This document shows, piece by piece, positions 36,700 to 49,039 of a stretch of 64,000 bases of DNA. The first letter of the stretch is position 1. Each line of letters opens with the position of its first letter. The position numbers were made by a program, and so were the translations under genes. The stretch is from assembly GCF_000003815.2 (NCBI RefSeq), contig NC_049993.1, positions 17,500,842-17,564,841 of the forward strand. Direction: 5' to 3'. The notes under the pieces are model-generated. The model was not told the origin of the DNA, made no database searches, and was given only the letters and a program-made list of their open reading frames with translations. Source of the stretch: Branchiostoma floridae (Eukaryota; Chordata; Leptocardii; Amphioxiformes; Branchiostomatidae).

Positions 36700-37120
36700 A
36701 ATCATAACAATCCGTCAACCGCTTCTCGAGCTATTCCCTTTTAAAGTCTGACACTAAACCTGCCCTGCAGTTCCAAAAGAAGCCACTAGGAGGCCCAAAC
36801 ATATACTATATATTCACGGCATCAAGAGCTGTCTACCACTCAAAAATAATAGCCGATGCATGTTCAAAACTCGAGATATCAAACCAGGAAGTTCCACTGC
36901 AGTACCGTAACAGGCTGCTAGGGGACCCAAAATCTAATCGGTTTCAGGTCTTATCAAGACCTACTCACATACCGAATATCAATACAATCCATCCAGGCGT
37001 TCTTGAGTTATTCTGGTGTTCTACATACATACATTCATACATACATACATACATACATTCATACATACATACATACATACATACACACAGACGCTACCCA
37101 AAATATAACCTTCTTGGCGA
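36700..37120. repeat. monomer-array family plus (ACAT)n
   Basis: AGCCACTAGGAGGCCCAAAC, CTACCACTCAAAAATAAT and ACCGAATATCAATACAATCC match monomers at 7060-8165. The ACAT tract (37021-37085) and the terminal ACCTTCTTGGCGAAGGTAA (37109-37126) close it. Confidence 0.6.
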
Positions 37121-37346
37121 AGGTAAAAATCCAAATAGGCATCATTGAGTAACTACATCTAGACTGTAAGTACAACCAGGGTTGTTATGCACCCCCAGAC
37201 TGTCTCGCCATGTAATTGAAACATTATAAACATTATCTGTTAGAGACACAGTCACATAGATTTGTTACATGCCTTGTTTTGATGTCGAAGGATCTTCACT
37301 GTGTGGCTATGACAGGCAAAACAGTCCACAAGGATCTTGAGCAAAC

Positions 37347-37596
37347 TTAAAACCCTTAAACTGCCAATTCGGATATATCCGGCACACATATTCATATACA
37401 GGCCCTGTGTGCCGCACCCGGGTATATCCGGGATAGCGTATTCCCCTGAAGTAGCAGCCTTGCGCACGCGTAGCGCACGAACCCAGTACGTTGGGGACTT
37501 CGGCCTTGTTCGGGGTTTCTTTTTGGAAGTCAGCAGCCAACCCTGGCACTGATAGCATTTTATAGGGCTGAAACTCTGGCAGTTCAAGGGTTAAAA
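37347..37596. mobile_element. ~245-bp MITE with TTAA-rich ends (copy 2)
   Basis: CCCTTAAACTGCCAA and CTGGCAGTTCAAGGG as inverted ends with TTAAAA at both sides. The sequence parallels 2252-2494 throughout. Confidence 0.7.
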
Positions 37597-39900
37597 CTTT
37601 TTCCGTCCTGAGGCAGCTATTGCACATGTCAAGTTTTGCAATATAAAAACCTGTACGAAGAATGTTGTCAGCTCGCTGCAGGACGCCTTAATGTAAAAGG
37701 GGGTTTCGTCAAAGTTGTACAACTAGCATTTGATGGAGCCACATATGCATGTTGTTGAATTAAGGAGTGAGTGCGGAGTGCATTTTAATAACACGATAAG
37801 AAGAAAAAGGTTTCTCCAGGGAAGTACTAGTACTCCCCGGAGGCAATTTTGCTTATCTTGTAGATCAGCCAACGTCTTCGAGGAAGCAAAGACCTTGTTC
37901 AACCCCATACTAAGGACAGAAGTGACGTCATTCAAAGATAACACACGGGCATCGCATATATATGGCACCACAGGTCATCATTGATTGCCATATTTTGAAT
38001 TCTTTGGATTTTTTTGGATATTGAATTTATGAGAACCATTAACACTCAAGGTTTTGAAAAGCTTGTGGACATTTCTGGATATCGTTTAGTGTTTTCTTTA
38101 ACTGCCACGCAATCGTGTTTTATGCATAAGAGACAATATCTCCCTGACCATGTAACGTTACCAAACCGCAGCAAAGAAAAGATACAAGACGGCATTACAT
38201 TATCTTAGCCCTAGGTCTGTACTGTCTAGCAAAATGAAATCTGTACTGCCTTATCTCCCTATTACATCTGCATGTCGCCAGCAAGACTTCTACTTTAAAT
38301 GTCCGCATCGCACTTTTAACTTTTGATTGGAAATCACGGTCTTGTAAAGCCATTAGAAAAACTTGCTATCTGGACACAATCGTGCATATTTTACATACTT
38401 CATATTTCTTTGGATGTGGAGTATTGTAAAATGTCCCCCTGCATTTATTTATCTATTCATCTTGGAGACAAGTACGCAGGTAGAGTCTTATGCGCCTTTA
38501 ACATGCTCAGACGCAGCATGAAAGGAGTTTGGACTTAAAAAGTTGGAATCTCTTTATACGAGTTTATGGTGTTGTAACTAGTATACAATATATCCACCAC
38601 ATATTCTCAACAGTTGATGTAGTCCTTAACAGTTTAAATCCATCATGTCATAGTTTGTAAGAATATCTAAACTTGCAAGAGTTTTCCATCCTACAAGTTG
38701 TTATTGTATGTCGGCAACACGCTAACCGCAAAGGCCGAGTAAAGATCACCGCTATGATGCGCCTCTGATGTCGTGGGTGTAGTACCGGTAATTGTACACC
38801 AGCTAAAAGTTTCTGATGCTGCCTGAAGTGCTGTCATCCACTGGAATTCTCAGTAATACTGACATTCAATGGGAGGAATAAGATACTACTTCAAGGTAAT
38901 GCTAATTTCCATCATTGCGGAACCAACTATTGGCCGTGCCCCTGCTCCGAACGTCACCCAATTCAGGTAATCCTTATAAAATCCCGCGGTAAAAGGTCCC
39001 TCTTCGGCATTGCGTAGCCAGCCCGAAGGTCACCCGAGCTAAGTAGAATGAACCGCGGGATCAGACAAAGTTTCGCCAATGGCTACGTACAGAGATTTGA
39101 CCTTCCATCACTTGATGAATGGCCCAGGAACTTTATTCATCATGGGCTTACTTAACGATAAGTCTTTGATGTATGTTCCATGCTCATGGTCATGGCAAGT
39201 ATGACACAAAGTGTACATACGTAGAAAAGATCGAACATAGTGAAGGAGTAAAGGTCAAGGTATGTACATGTAATATCCTTTCCATAGGGCTTTTCTTAAG
39301 GATATGACTGATTACCCATGTTAGTGGCACAAAACAATGAGGAAAGAGAAGTTTAGAATCTCGACAAGTATTCCTTTGAAATGGCTGAAGTCTTCGTCGT
39401 ATTCAAGCGACCAGCGAAACAACCTTGCTAGGAAACTTTGACATTTCTCTAAAACAGCTATTCAATGATCGAGCTTTCAGCATTATATTTAGTTTTTGGT
39501 GAACAGGGAAAAGTCACGGAAACTAATTCACAATCAATGTTACAGTCTTCTTTTTACTAACTGCAAGCAGTGCGAAGCAGAAGCAGTCAGTGTCGCAATG
39601 AGGAAGGTGACAAGCGGTCCACCGGAACGTCAACAGGTAGATTTTCCTGGCTCTGTATGAAGAATGCACTGTATTCAGTTTTATCTCTCTACGTTTTCTC
39701 CATGGAACAGAGCACTACTTGACTGTTCAGGGAGGGATTAATATATGAATTAATGCAAGTCGTGTTATTTCCCTACTTTCTTACTGTTGCATCTGGTCAA
39801 AATGAATGTTAAACCATGCTTGGCTCAAATCAACAATCGTTGTGAAATGGATTTCCGTGCCAACTAATCTTAATGAAGCTACTTTATATGCCTCAAGACG
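37597..39900. other. no recognised gene
   Basis: AT-rich intergenic sequence. Several 60-80 codon open frames lack codon or splice support. Confidence 0.35.
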
Positions 39901-40210
39901 GGGCCTGCCTGTTGCTGAATGTTAAACGATGCCCCACAGGGAGAGATGCAAATGGCAATTGTCAACAGCATTTCCGCAGCGACGCTTGATATCGCTGAAA
40001 TATAGAATAAGACAGGATAAAGAGTCATTCTTTTAACTCGCAGCAGAGTCAATTATTAGTAAATGTCAAGAAATGTCAATAGTGTCGAACCTTCAAAGAA
40101 GTGACTGATGGCAATGATAGACATGATGTAAATGGCAATTGTCAGCAGCGTTTTAAAAGATAACAATGTTGGAATATTGGAAGGGGTTATCGAATAGCAC
40201 GATAGGACAG

Positions 40211-40584
40211 TAGCCTCCATAGCAGGCTCTCTGGGGCCTATTNNNNNNNNNNNNNNNNNNNNNNNNNNNNNNNNNNNNNNNNNNNNNNNNNNNNNNNNNN
40301 NNNNNNNNNNNNNNNNNNNNNNNNNNNNNNNNNNNNNNNNNNCCTTCACAAGAAAGAGACGTCGGATAACGTAAGAAGATTTGTGTAGACGGTGTTGTAC
40401 AATAGCGTAGACAGCCAGCTCCCTGGCGCCTTGATTTGGCCGACCTGACAGTTGGACATTCCAAAGATGAAAGAGGTGGGTGCAATGTACTTCTCCAAGG
40501 CATCGTCTGAGTACAAATAGAATTGGCCAGTAAAAGTGTATTATGAGCCCAATAAAGGCCCCAGAGAGCCTGCTATAGAGGCTA
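40211..40584. mobile_element. TAGCCTCCATAGCAGG foldback MITE spanning a 100-N gap
   Basis: Left end TAGCCTCCATAGCAGGCTCT (40211), right end AGAGCCTGCTATAGAGGCTA (to 40584), flanked by the perfect 9-bp duplication ATAGGACAG (40202-40210 and 40585-40593). The gap at 40243-40342 (exactly 100 N, so probably arbitrary) is inside. The coding-derived fragment at 40343-40496 lies within these ends. Confidence 0.75.
40343..40496 (-). pseudogene. coding-derived fragment, homologous to 33686-33836
   Basis: Minus-strand frame reads LEKYIAPTSFIFGMSNCQVG, later LYNTVYTNLLTLS, then TGA. It is cut by the assembly gap. The family is uncertain (MFS/SLC46-like is a guess). Confidence 0.35.
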
Positions 40585-40599
40585 ATAGGACAGTAGGTC

Positions 40600-42780
40600 T
40601 TCCAAAGTAAGTATAAGTAAGATTATCCGAGATAAAGAAGAAAACTAAATTGCAACGCCACGGGTATATTATCATCAAATGCCAAGGAATATCTATAGCA
40701 TTGAACCTTCAAACAATTGGCTGATGATCATAATAGAAATGATCCCCAAATATGATAGTTATCGCCCAAAATCATATCCAGTTGCTTTTTTTTTTGGCGT
40801 ATCTTATTACCTGGCTGTCTAACCTACATCGAGTTATCGTCATGTTCCATGAGGAGTGAAACAACCTTTTACTCAATCCTCTCGGGGGTGGCTCATGTAT
40901 GTCATTCTGCTTTTGCAATAAGATAACTACAATAAGTTCCTGGTCAGCCCGTTGGCAAGTCTGATAGAATGATAACGATAGTCGTTTCGTTTCTATTGAC
41001 CTTTAACCACACCGAAAGAACCACGCTTTTCAAAGGAATCACAATCACATTCACGGACAGAAAGCCACTTTCCTTTTACAATAACAAAACCCACAAATTG
41101 TAGAAAAAGTGGGGATCTTTGTCTTCCTTTGCTTAAAAAAAAAAGAGAAGTCAAACCCAACCTGTTTAGAAATAGACTAGTATTCGAGTAGCATCTTTGT
41201 ACAATAATGTTTATGACTGTTCATTGTTACATGAATATTCGCTATCTTTATTTCTACCATGTATTTGCAATAATCCTACGGGCATGAACTTGCAAATAAA
41301 CTTAACTTTTATTGACCGTCGTTCATAAGTTTTAAGAAGATGAGATTGCCCTCCGGGAAAAGAGCCAAGAACAAGGGTACGACACTGAACTGCCACCCTT
41401 TATCTACATCTATAACACACTGTTAGAGAATAATGCAAGAGATTCAGGTTTAAGGCCAATGTACGACTTGGACATTTGCCAAGTCAGTGCAATCAATACA
41501 TCCTCAGATTTCAATGCTCCAACCACTGCACGAAAAAAACGGGATCTATCAATAGCGGTTAATGCCAGGTACATTAATGCCAAAAAGTAAACAATCCCAG
41601 GCACACCTGGCATTTACTGGTATTGGTAGATCGTGCAGTGAACACTGGAGACATTCTCACGTGTTTTTCCAGTACGCATCTCCTCAAGCTTGTTGAGTTG
41701 GAAGTTGAGAACAGTTGGAGAGAGGCTTGAGCCAGAGAAGCAGAGAGAAGGTCCGAACTCAGTAGTTCCCGTGCGTGTCAATGGCACGCCTGTGTCTTGT
41801 GCGTGTTTCTTAGTCCTGTAGTTTAAACGTTCCTCGTGCAGCATTCCAAAGAACCTGGGGCCACAACATCGACCCACTTTCTTACATATCTCCTCAAGCA
41901 ATGACATCGAGAACGATTTACTTGAGTGCGTGGTCATCCTATTTGTACTTTGCTTAGTTCTGTTTCCTTGCATAATAGATAATACGGCCTCAAGAAAATG
42001 CTGTAAATTCAAATGAAATTCGGGACCAAGCACAAATTGTATGCCCACATGTAAGATACGAAAGCAACTATGTCTAATACTTCAAACTAACCAATGCTCT
42101 GGAAAAGATCTGGTCTCCAAAGGCACCAAATAAAATCCTGCCATAGCTGCGAACCCGTGCATGGATAAAGCCTACATTGGCTCTAACGCCTTCAAGTACC
42201 CGTTTGGTCGTTTTCTTAAGGAGTTGGACTTTACTCTAATTTCACGTCAAGGCCAAAAGTGGCATAAAAAAACACCCAAGAGAAATTACATCCAAGGCAC
42301 ACACGCCAAAGTCTTAAGATCACAATCTGATAGATAGTGTAACGTAAAACAAAACCTTGACACTCGACATCATCTAGATAAAGAACCAGTAAGCGCCGCA
42401 CTTCCAAAATCCCGTCCAAAGCTTAAAGAGTTCCGTTGGGACTCATAAAGACCTTCCGAAGGTGTAAATCCAGTTTACAACCATCCAATTTCTCTGCTGG
42501 TCTAAGGCTTTTACGGCACGCCTGTTACGTCCTCCGCTGTAATTACTTTACTACGAAATAATGGGAATAACGGAAGGTCTTAAGGCACACATTATACAAC
42601 AGCTATAGTCATAAAAAGTCTTTGAGACGTCGATGCCCAGATGCCACGTTCATCACAAATCTGAGGAAACTCTCGACACAGATTTCCAGCAAGCAAGCGC
42701 TTTGCATACGAAATAGTTTAGCATTTCCCAAGGAAACTTCTCTTTGCGTGTCTTTTGCTCACGCTACACATAGAACCATT
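40600..42780. other. no recognised gene; short repeat remnants
   Basis: 40675-40750 repeats a phrase seen at 40055-40130 (GAACCTTCAAA...TGGCTGATG). 40760-40850 parallels 36447-36530. The retroposon tail TTGCAAATAAACTT is at 41266-41308. A 144-codon minus-strand open frame (41614-42048) has no recognised similarity. Confidence 0.35.
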
Positions 42781-42785
42781 GCTAT

Positions 42786-43205
42786 GTGCAACAGAGTGCA
42801 GAAAATGTTACCAAGTCTTTGTCACACGACTGGAACTGTGTAGCAAGAGAGGTATCTGAGATTTCTCCTGGGCGTATTGAGATACTATTGAGATTCAAAC
42901 AACAACTCAGAGTGGCTGGTATCCCTGAAGCTGACTGGGGAAATAGAACAGCTAACAGAGCCAACTGGAGAACTTTGTTAAGGCGGGGCCCAGAGGCCCT
43001 TGAGAATAAGCGACATGAACATGCTGAAGATAGAAGGAGAAGGAGAAAGGAGGCGGCTGACCAGACCGTGTCCTCGGTCCAGTTCACCTGCCAGCAGTGC
43101 AGCAGAGTGTGCAGGTCAAAGATAGGACTGCTCAGCCACATGAGAGCCTGCAGATTATCCAGAACTTCCCACGAATCATCGACGACGGGGAAAGAGCCAT
43201 GATGA
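42786..43205 (+). mobile_element. LINE ORF2 C-terminus with CCHC zinc motif
   Basis: Reads ...NRANWRTLLRRGPEALE..., then AEDRRRRRKEAA and a CX2CX12HX3C motif (CQQCSRVCRSKIGLLSHMRAC) before the stop. This is the typical end of a non-LTR reverse-transcriptase protein. A TGATGATGAT tail follows. Upstream reverse-transcriptase motifs are absent, so it is 5'-truncated. Confidence 0.65.
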
Positions 43206-43570
43206 TGATTGCGATACTGCACTGCATATGATACTGTAGTATACACTTAATTTATGGGACATCAGTTATTCAATGTACCGTGCATAAGGGCGCGGTCACA
43301 TATAGGTTGTGTGATCGTCGTACGATCGTTAACTTTGGGCATTTTTTGGACAGCCATGCATGTGTCCTACAAAGTCTAACTGTCTTGCTACACAAAAGAC
43401 TGTTTTGGATCCTTGTCGGTAGTTGGTTCTGTCACAAACTGCTTGAAAATCCTGTGGCATCATGCGACCGCTCTATGGGACATCAGCGTTGGAATGGTTT
43501 GTTTGAACCGTTGGAGATCTGTGTTTAACTGCTCTTTTCGGTAACGACAAGCTTGTTAACGTGATTTGCA

Positions 43571-43940
43571 TAATCGTCTGGATGGTTTCCCACCCACCTT
43601 TAGAACATTAAAATGTCTACTGAGGCATATATAGGTAGAAATTGAAAGATATGAAACATCGGAACAGTTGCCCTAAAATACACACACAGAGTCTTATTTT
43701 ATGGATGACATCCACTAAAGACTGATGCGCGAGGGCGAAAAGAAATCAAGTAAAAAAATGCTGTTAAGCCACAACACTAATGAACCAGTCCATTCTTTCC
43801 CAGACTTTGTTTGTCTCCAGTAAGACTGTAAGAGCATCATAAGCTGGTTTCAAGTTAAACGTCCCATTTACGTTTAGAACATCAAAATGTTATGGCTATA
43901 AGTAAACGACATGAAACATCGGAACTATTGCCTCAAGTTA
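43571..43940. repeat. degenerate duplication
   Basis: TTTAGAACATTAAAATGT...ATGAAACATCGGAACAGTTG at 43600-43670 recurs as TTTAGAACATCAAAATGT...ATGAAACATCGGAACTATTG at 43875-43933. Confidence 0.5.
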
Positions 43941-44014
43941 ATGGATAGTGCGGATCTAGGATAGCATTTAGCACTGACCCTTAAGCAATAGATCCAACCG
44001 CTTTCCTATAATAG

Positions 44015-44358
44015 ATATAACTTTATTGCACAACAATTGTACGGGGTACAAAGAATGGCATCTACATAACTACAATTTTATAGCGTAACTTAACGCTTAT
44101 CTAACTAATACAGGAGTTGTAGTATGGGATAAGTTTCTTACAGTCATTGGAAGCTTTTACAATCATTGGAGGAATGTCTAAACCTTCTTTGATATATTTT
44201 CCTATATCTGCCATGCAGGGATTGTCACATGTCATGATGTATTTGAATTTGCACTTCATGCCCATTGAGATAAATCCTTGTGTATAAAATGATAACCTTC
44301 TGTATAGAGAATTGCGTATATCAGAATATTTGGGACATACAACCATAAAGTGATACAC
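44015..44358 (-). mobile_element. LINE 3' end with UTR
   Basis: Minus-strand protein reads YHFMVVCPKYSDIRNSLYRR, later NPCMADIGKYIKEGL, an H...C-P-x-Y-x-x-x-R-x-x-L ORF2 tail. Its 3' UTR (TTGTACCCCGTACAATTG, GTGCAATAAAGTT) matches the 54590-54893 element, so both belong to one family. Confidence 0.65.
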
Positions 44359-44399
44359 ATTCAGCCTGTTTTGACTTGAGTGTGCGTGGGTGGAAAGGG

Positions 44400-46326
44400 A
44401 GTGAAACGAACTCTTTAGTTCGTATCATTTGCCAGAAAGTTTGATTTGTTGCGCATTAGTAGGCTCAACACACGTCTCTCGAGGTGAGACCATTGTCAGC
44501 GCCTACCCTTTCAGTGTGACAGGCCCTTTAGAAACAAGGCAATTACTGCTCTGAGGAAGCGGACATTCCAATGATATCTGGTTCTGATGAGCGATGCAGA
44601 CATTCTGCAAGCGTTCGGCAATCAGAAGCCTGAAGAACTGTCAGGGACACACCTGACCGACCGTTTAGAGAAATGTCAGCACGGCGTTTGTTCGGGGCCT
44701 GCCAGAAAGTGGCGTGTTCGGGAAGATTAGAGGGTCCCCTTGGCAACTCAATTTAGCATTTGAAATTACGTGCTTCCGCGGGGAAGGTGATGAATGGTCG
44801 TCGACGCCGTTTCGCAAATAGAGTGACACCCTTTCCTTTGAGCTGTAGACAGTGCAGTTCAATTGTCGCACAATATTGGGCATTTCGGTCCGTTCTCAAT
44901 GCTGCTGCCGGACGTACCTGGCGTCACAGTAAGCCTTATTAAGCCGTGCAAATACATCAAGCTATGACGGACTGCAATTCACACCGTAAAGCCGGAATTC
45001 CCACAGGGTTTTGTTGAAGTAGTGGAGTTTCCTAAGCCATTGGTAAATTAAAAAGTTGGTGACCATTTTTCACTTGTCCAACTGTGTGAAGAAAAAAACA
45101 CGTACTGACTTACCAAGAACACCTGCATAACACGCCATTTTCATTCCTTCTTGATATTCATCTATGTCGCTAGAGCATATGATGGGACCAAAATCAGAAG
45201 TATAGAAGGATACTGAGTGAATATCAAATAAATACGTCCACCCATTCTAGTATAAATATCATTTTCTTAATTACAACAGATAATTTCTTAATTTTTTTGT
45301 CAAATTTCATTTGATTTATGAACTTTGTAATTTTACTTTTAATCAATTGTAATCAATTTTAAATTAAACTAATTAAGTAATTAATTCTAATTATCATTTT
45401 TCATTTAACAGATTTGAGTTAAGAATTTTTTCCTCAATAACAGAGAATAAACTTTGTTCTCGACATGCTCTTACACGCTTCAAGCGATGGCTTTGACCGA
45501 AAGTAATGGATGCCATAGAACATATCCAATTAATTAACAAAAGTACATTTGACATGTTATAGCTATAGGGTATCAGACTTATAAACTTTTTCATGCATAA
45601 ATTGAACATTGAAAGACTACGTATCAAGACATTACTTCAGGTCTTTGCCTAGGTTTAGATCTTCCCCACTGCGATGTTCTGTTTGTCTGTGACCTTTGCC
45701 CTACTGGCCATGTTTAACTGCGTTCACCACCTGATCTCCTGAGGGCGTTGAATAAACATTCATCCTTTAATGGTGCTCTTTGCTCCTTTTGTCGTTTCCT
45801 CGGCCCAATTTGTTCATACCCAGCCGTTTTATCGCCTCCTCAAGGCTGAATCTAAGTCAAAATTATTGGAAGTGTCAGTCATAAATCCATACATCTGATC
45901 GCTGACGAAGCATTTCGAGCATTGTTACTTTTACACCGGCCTCGAGAAAGTTCTAAAACAGCTGGAAATATGAACAAATTGGCCAAATGGCCGAAGAGAG
46001 CCATTTTCTGACGGATATCTAGTTAACACTCTAAGGACTTCAGTCGAGGCTGTAACACGTTTCAAAGCTTGCCTATGACATCAAGTTTCCAATTACGTTC
46101 TTGAACATTTCGTTTTCGATTTTTGCAATTAAACCGCTCAAGGCAATGTGGGTCACTGATACATGTGCAAATAGAGGCCCTTAAAAGCTTACAAAGGCGT
46201 GCTTCACACAACAGAGCTATACATAGGGCTCGAATTGATTAGCTTCAAGCAGCAAATGTTCGCGCTAAGGCAATTTAGCTTTACGTTTGAACCAGTGTCA
46301 ACGACTTCTTGCAAACTAACAAGACG
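44400..46326. other. no recognised feature
   Basis: Intergenic; very AT-rich at 45240-45420. Confidence 0.35.
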
Positions 46327-46765
46327 GTATACAGTCTAACCTGCCCAAGACGACCACCGGGGGACCGGTCGATTTGGTCAGGTGGTCATTTAGAAGAGTA
46401 TTGACTCACAACATGCCCGATGTATAGTTTAAATCGTTTCCGTTGTGTTAGATGGCAAAGAGCAAGCAACGCACGTGCATCCGCCATTATCTTTATTTTG
46501 AACATGACATCGTAATGGTAGTCAAAATTCAACGCAAACTGGCCAAATTCGGCACAAATTGCGCTTGTTATCATTGAAAATCGATCACAACTCAAGATTT
46601 GAAAATGACGCAGTCGTAATGGGCAGGGATTTGGTCCCAATTATGGCCAGGTGGTTGTTGTGAAGAGGTCGCTTAATGCTAACGTCAATAGAGAAAGAAT
46701 TCGGGACCGAGAAAAAGCGGTCGTAATGGCCAGGTGGTCGCTAAAAAGAGGTGGTCGTACCTCGG
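46327..46765. repeat. GTGGTCGC-rich dispersed element (possible)
   Basis: Opens with AGTCTAACCTGCCCAAGACG ACC and repeats GGCCAGGTGGTCG / GGTGGTCGTAC near its end, resembling small invertebrate elements with such ends. Terminal repeats are imperfect. Confidence 0.35.
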
Positions 46766-47880
46766 ATACAAGGGACGATGCAGGACCTTTAGGAAGAACG
46801 GCCTACTTTACACCAGTATAAATAAAGGTGAACTGAACTGAACAACAGGGCGCCTACTTCTACTTCTGTCACGAAGCACGAAGTGCAAACTGCTCAAAGC
46901 ACAAATCACAACATGATATATGCATCGTGTCTTAGCTCGGGACGGAAGCATTTATTCACGAATTGAGAACGTAGATAGAGGGGAGAATGAGAGACAGTTT
47001 TGACAACTATGGGATAGGGAGAACCAGATAGGTATAATAGGAACGTCTCGTCTGGTATTAGATTGTGTAACACCGGAAGCTTTGGTAGGTGAACTCATTC
47101 ATTTTAGAGTTTAGAGTCTGTAACTGTTGCAGGAAATCAATTCAGAAATGTCATAGGAAGCTAAATATGTAACTGAGTCTATTCCAGATAACAACTATTC
47201 CATATCCTGTATATAATGAATTCATCATTCTGTCGCATCATATATTACTTTTAATGCAAGGGTATTTAGGGCAGTGATCTTCTGGGTATTTTCCCAATCA
47301 GACATCTAATGCGGTTTGGAGTTTATCCTCGGCCTCAGGCGACGCGTGTGTCACAGATAGCCAAATACTTGGGGTTTTGTATTCAGAGGTTGTTTCTAAA
47401 AGCAGACCTCTGACATTATGGCTATGACTACGTAGATCTAATGTTGGCAATAGGGAATACGCTCGTTATATTCTGTTTCAGTGATACGTGCTTTCCCCGA
47501 CATGATTTTAATTTTAAGTATCAAATGCCTGCGGTTATAGGCATTGACCTTGAAACTTTCTAGGTCACCATAACTCTTACTTCGTTGAGGTAACAAGCGG
47601 TCACACAACGTTAACGATAAAGAATTTATGTATTAACGACATTTGGGTCTGGATTCTGCCTGTACGAGAAAATTTAGTTCCTTTGTAACCGCTTCTGATT
47701 TGAGCGAGTGGGCGGACACATGAGAATCAGGCTGCGACCCCAATATGCTCGGGTAATGGGCAGATTGCCCCTACACAGTAAACCTTATCATCGTTCCTAA
47801 TCGAGAAGAATAGAGGTCCCTCCCGGCGTGAGTGGATCAAAATTATCCCTGTCTAAATGGGGAAGGGAAGTTTCCCCGAA
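46766..47880. other. no recognised feature
   Basis: Intergenic; a short GAACTGAACTGAAC tail at 46830-46845 suggests another decayed LINE end. Confidence 0.3.
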
Positions 47881-47887
47881 TAGCTAG

Positions 47888-48070
47888 AGCTGGGTACCGG
47901 TACAAAAAGTCATAATTATCTGTGTAGACTTGTAATGGGCGATACACATGGTCCATGTCGCTGCAAAGGATTCCGTTTGGTGCAGTATCTGAAGTTTTAG
48001 AATCCTATCTTCAGGTAAATAATACTTACTGCCACTGACTGTTTTAAACCAAGTTTGACAGTAGAAAGTT
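47888..48070. repeat. dispersed repeat (copy 2)
   Basis: Matches 35725-35950: GGTCCATGTCGCTGCAAAGG, CCGTTTGGTGCAGTATC and ACCAAGTTTGACAGTAGAAA. Confidence 0.55.
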
Positions 48071-48176
48071 GGTACAAATGATAACTTCACTTTTGATATT
48101 TTCTTTGATCACCTTGAATCTTGAACGTGGAAATCAGGGATGTCATCACGGGTCAAAATGGATCCTTCTTCTCCAC

Positions 48177-48435
48177 TCAGCCTTTTTCTTTCATGAGGGA
48201 GCGCAGCTCTGCTGTGGTGATGTTGCTGATTTGGGTACCCCTTTTAAGGTTGTTGATGAAGGTTGTACGCATTCTGCCCCTTCTTCTCTTTCCTTCTGTC
48301 GGCTCCCACAGGATAAGGTGGTTGGCTACCAGTTCTGTATGTCGGACACAGTCTCCGATCAGTGCCATCCTCCGTTTCTTGATCTTATGAGAGAGTCCCA
48401 AAGTAAGCCCCAAAACACGTGAATTCCCCATTTTA
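48177..48435 (-). mobile_element. LINE ORF2 C-terminus
   Basis: Minus-strand frame reads IKKRRMALIGDCVRHTELVA, then LILWEPTEGKRRRGRMRTTF and ...TTAELRSLMKEKG before the stop: the R-R-x-x-x-I-G-x-C, L-x-W-x-P-x-x-G-K-R-x-R-G-R and L-M-x-D/E-R motifs of a non-LTR ORF2 end. Confidence 0.65.
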
Positions 48436-48747
48436 CTTGCAGAAGTTACACTAGTGGGGTACATGTTGCTGACTGCAGTTGTTGGGAGGCCAAAATAAGT
48501 TCGAAAGCAAACGTAGCACGAATGTTGTAGCCATGAGTGTAGTGTCAACTTGAAAAAACAAGTTGTCAACAAAAGTGTCACTTGATGCACTTTTTGAAAC
48601 AAAAACTTGTTGACAATGATAAGTTAAAACATGTTTTGTCGCTTGAATTCTTGTTGACTCTTTACTGGTGTCCCTTTTGAAAATCTCGCAATATTGTTTT
48701 TTACACACATCTTGTGTTTTCTTCGCCCTCTCGCATTAAATTTGCAG

Positions 48748-49035
48748 TCTGCCGAGGATGCCATCCATACATTTACTAGTACTAGATGTGGCCTAATTAA
48801 CAAGTACACACGACACTCTTTTATGCTCCCAAGACCACGTCCTCAATGCAATTCAAGACAACATGTTGGCATACGGTCGGTGAGGCGTGCCTGCGACAGT
48901 TTTTCAGGCTTCTGCAGAGGATGTCATCCATGAATCTACTCGCTGTGTCCTAAGAAAGAAGTGTACATGACACAAAGTCTCCAAGACCAGACAGCTCTCA
49001 ACACAATTCACGAAAACATGTTGGCAGCTAATGGC
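48748..49035. repeat. imperfect ~155-bp tandem duplication
   Basis: CTGCCGAGGATGCCATCCAT...CAAGACAACATGTTGGCA and CTGCAGAGGATGTCATCCAT...CACGAAAACATGTTGGCA occur in tandem. The first reads SAEDAIHTFTSTRCGLINKY, the second ASAEDVIHESTRCVL then a stop. Confidence 0.55.
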
Positions 49036-49039
49036 TTCT

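Noticed and set aside
41614-42048. 144-codon minus-strand open frame
   Set aside because: No recognised domain, no splice context; length is within chance for this composition.
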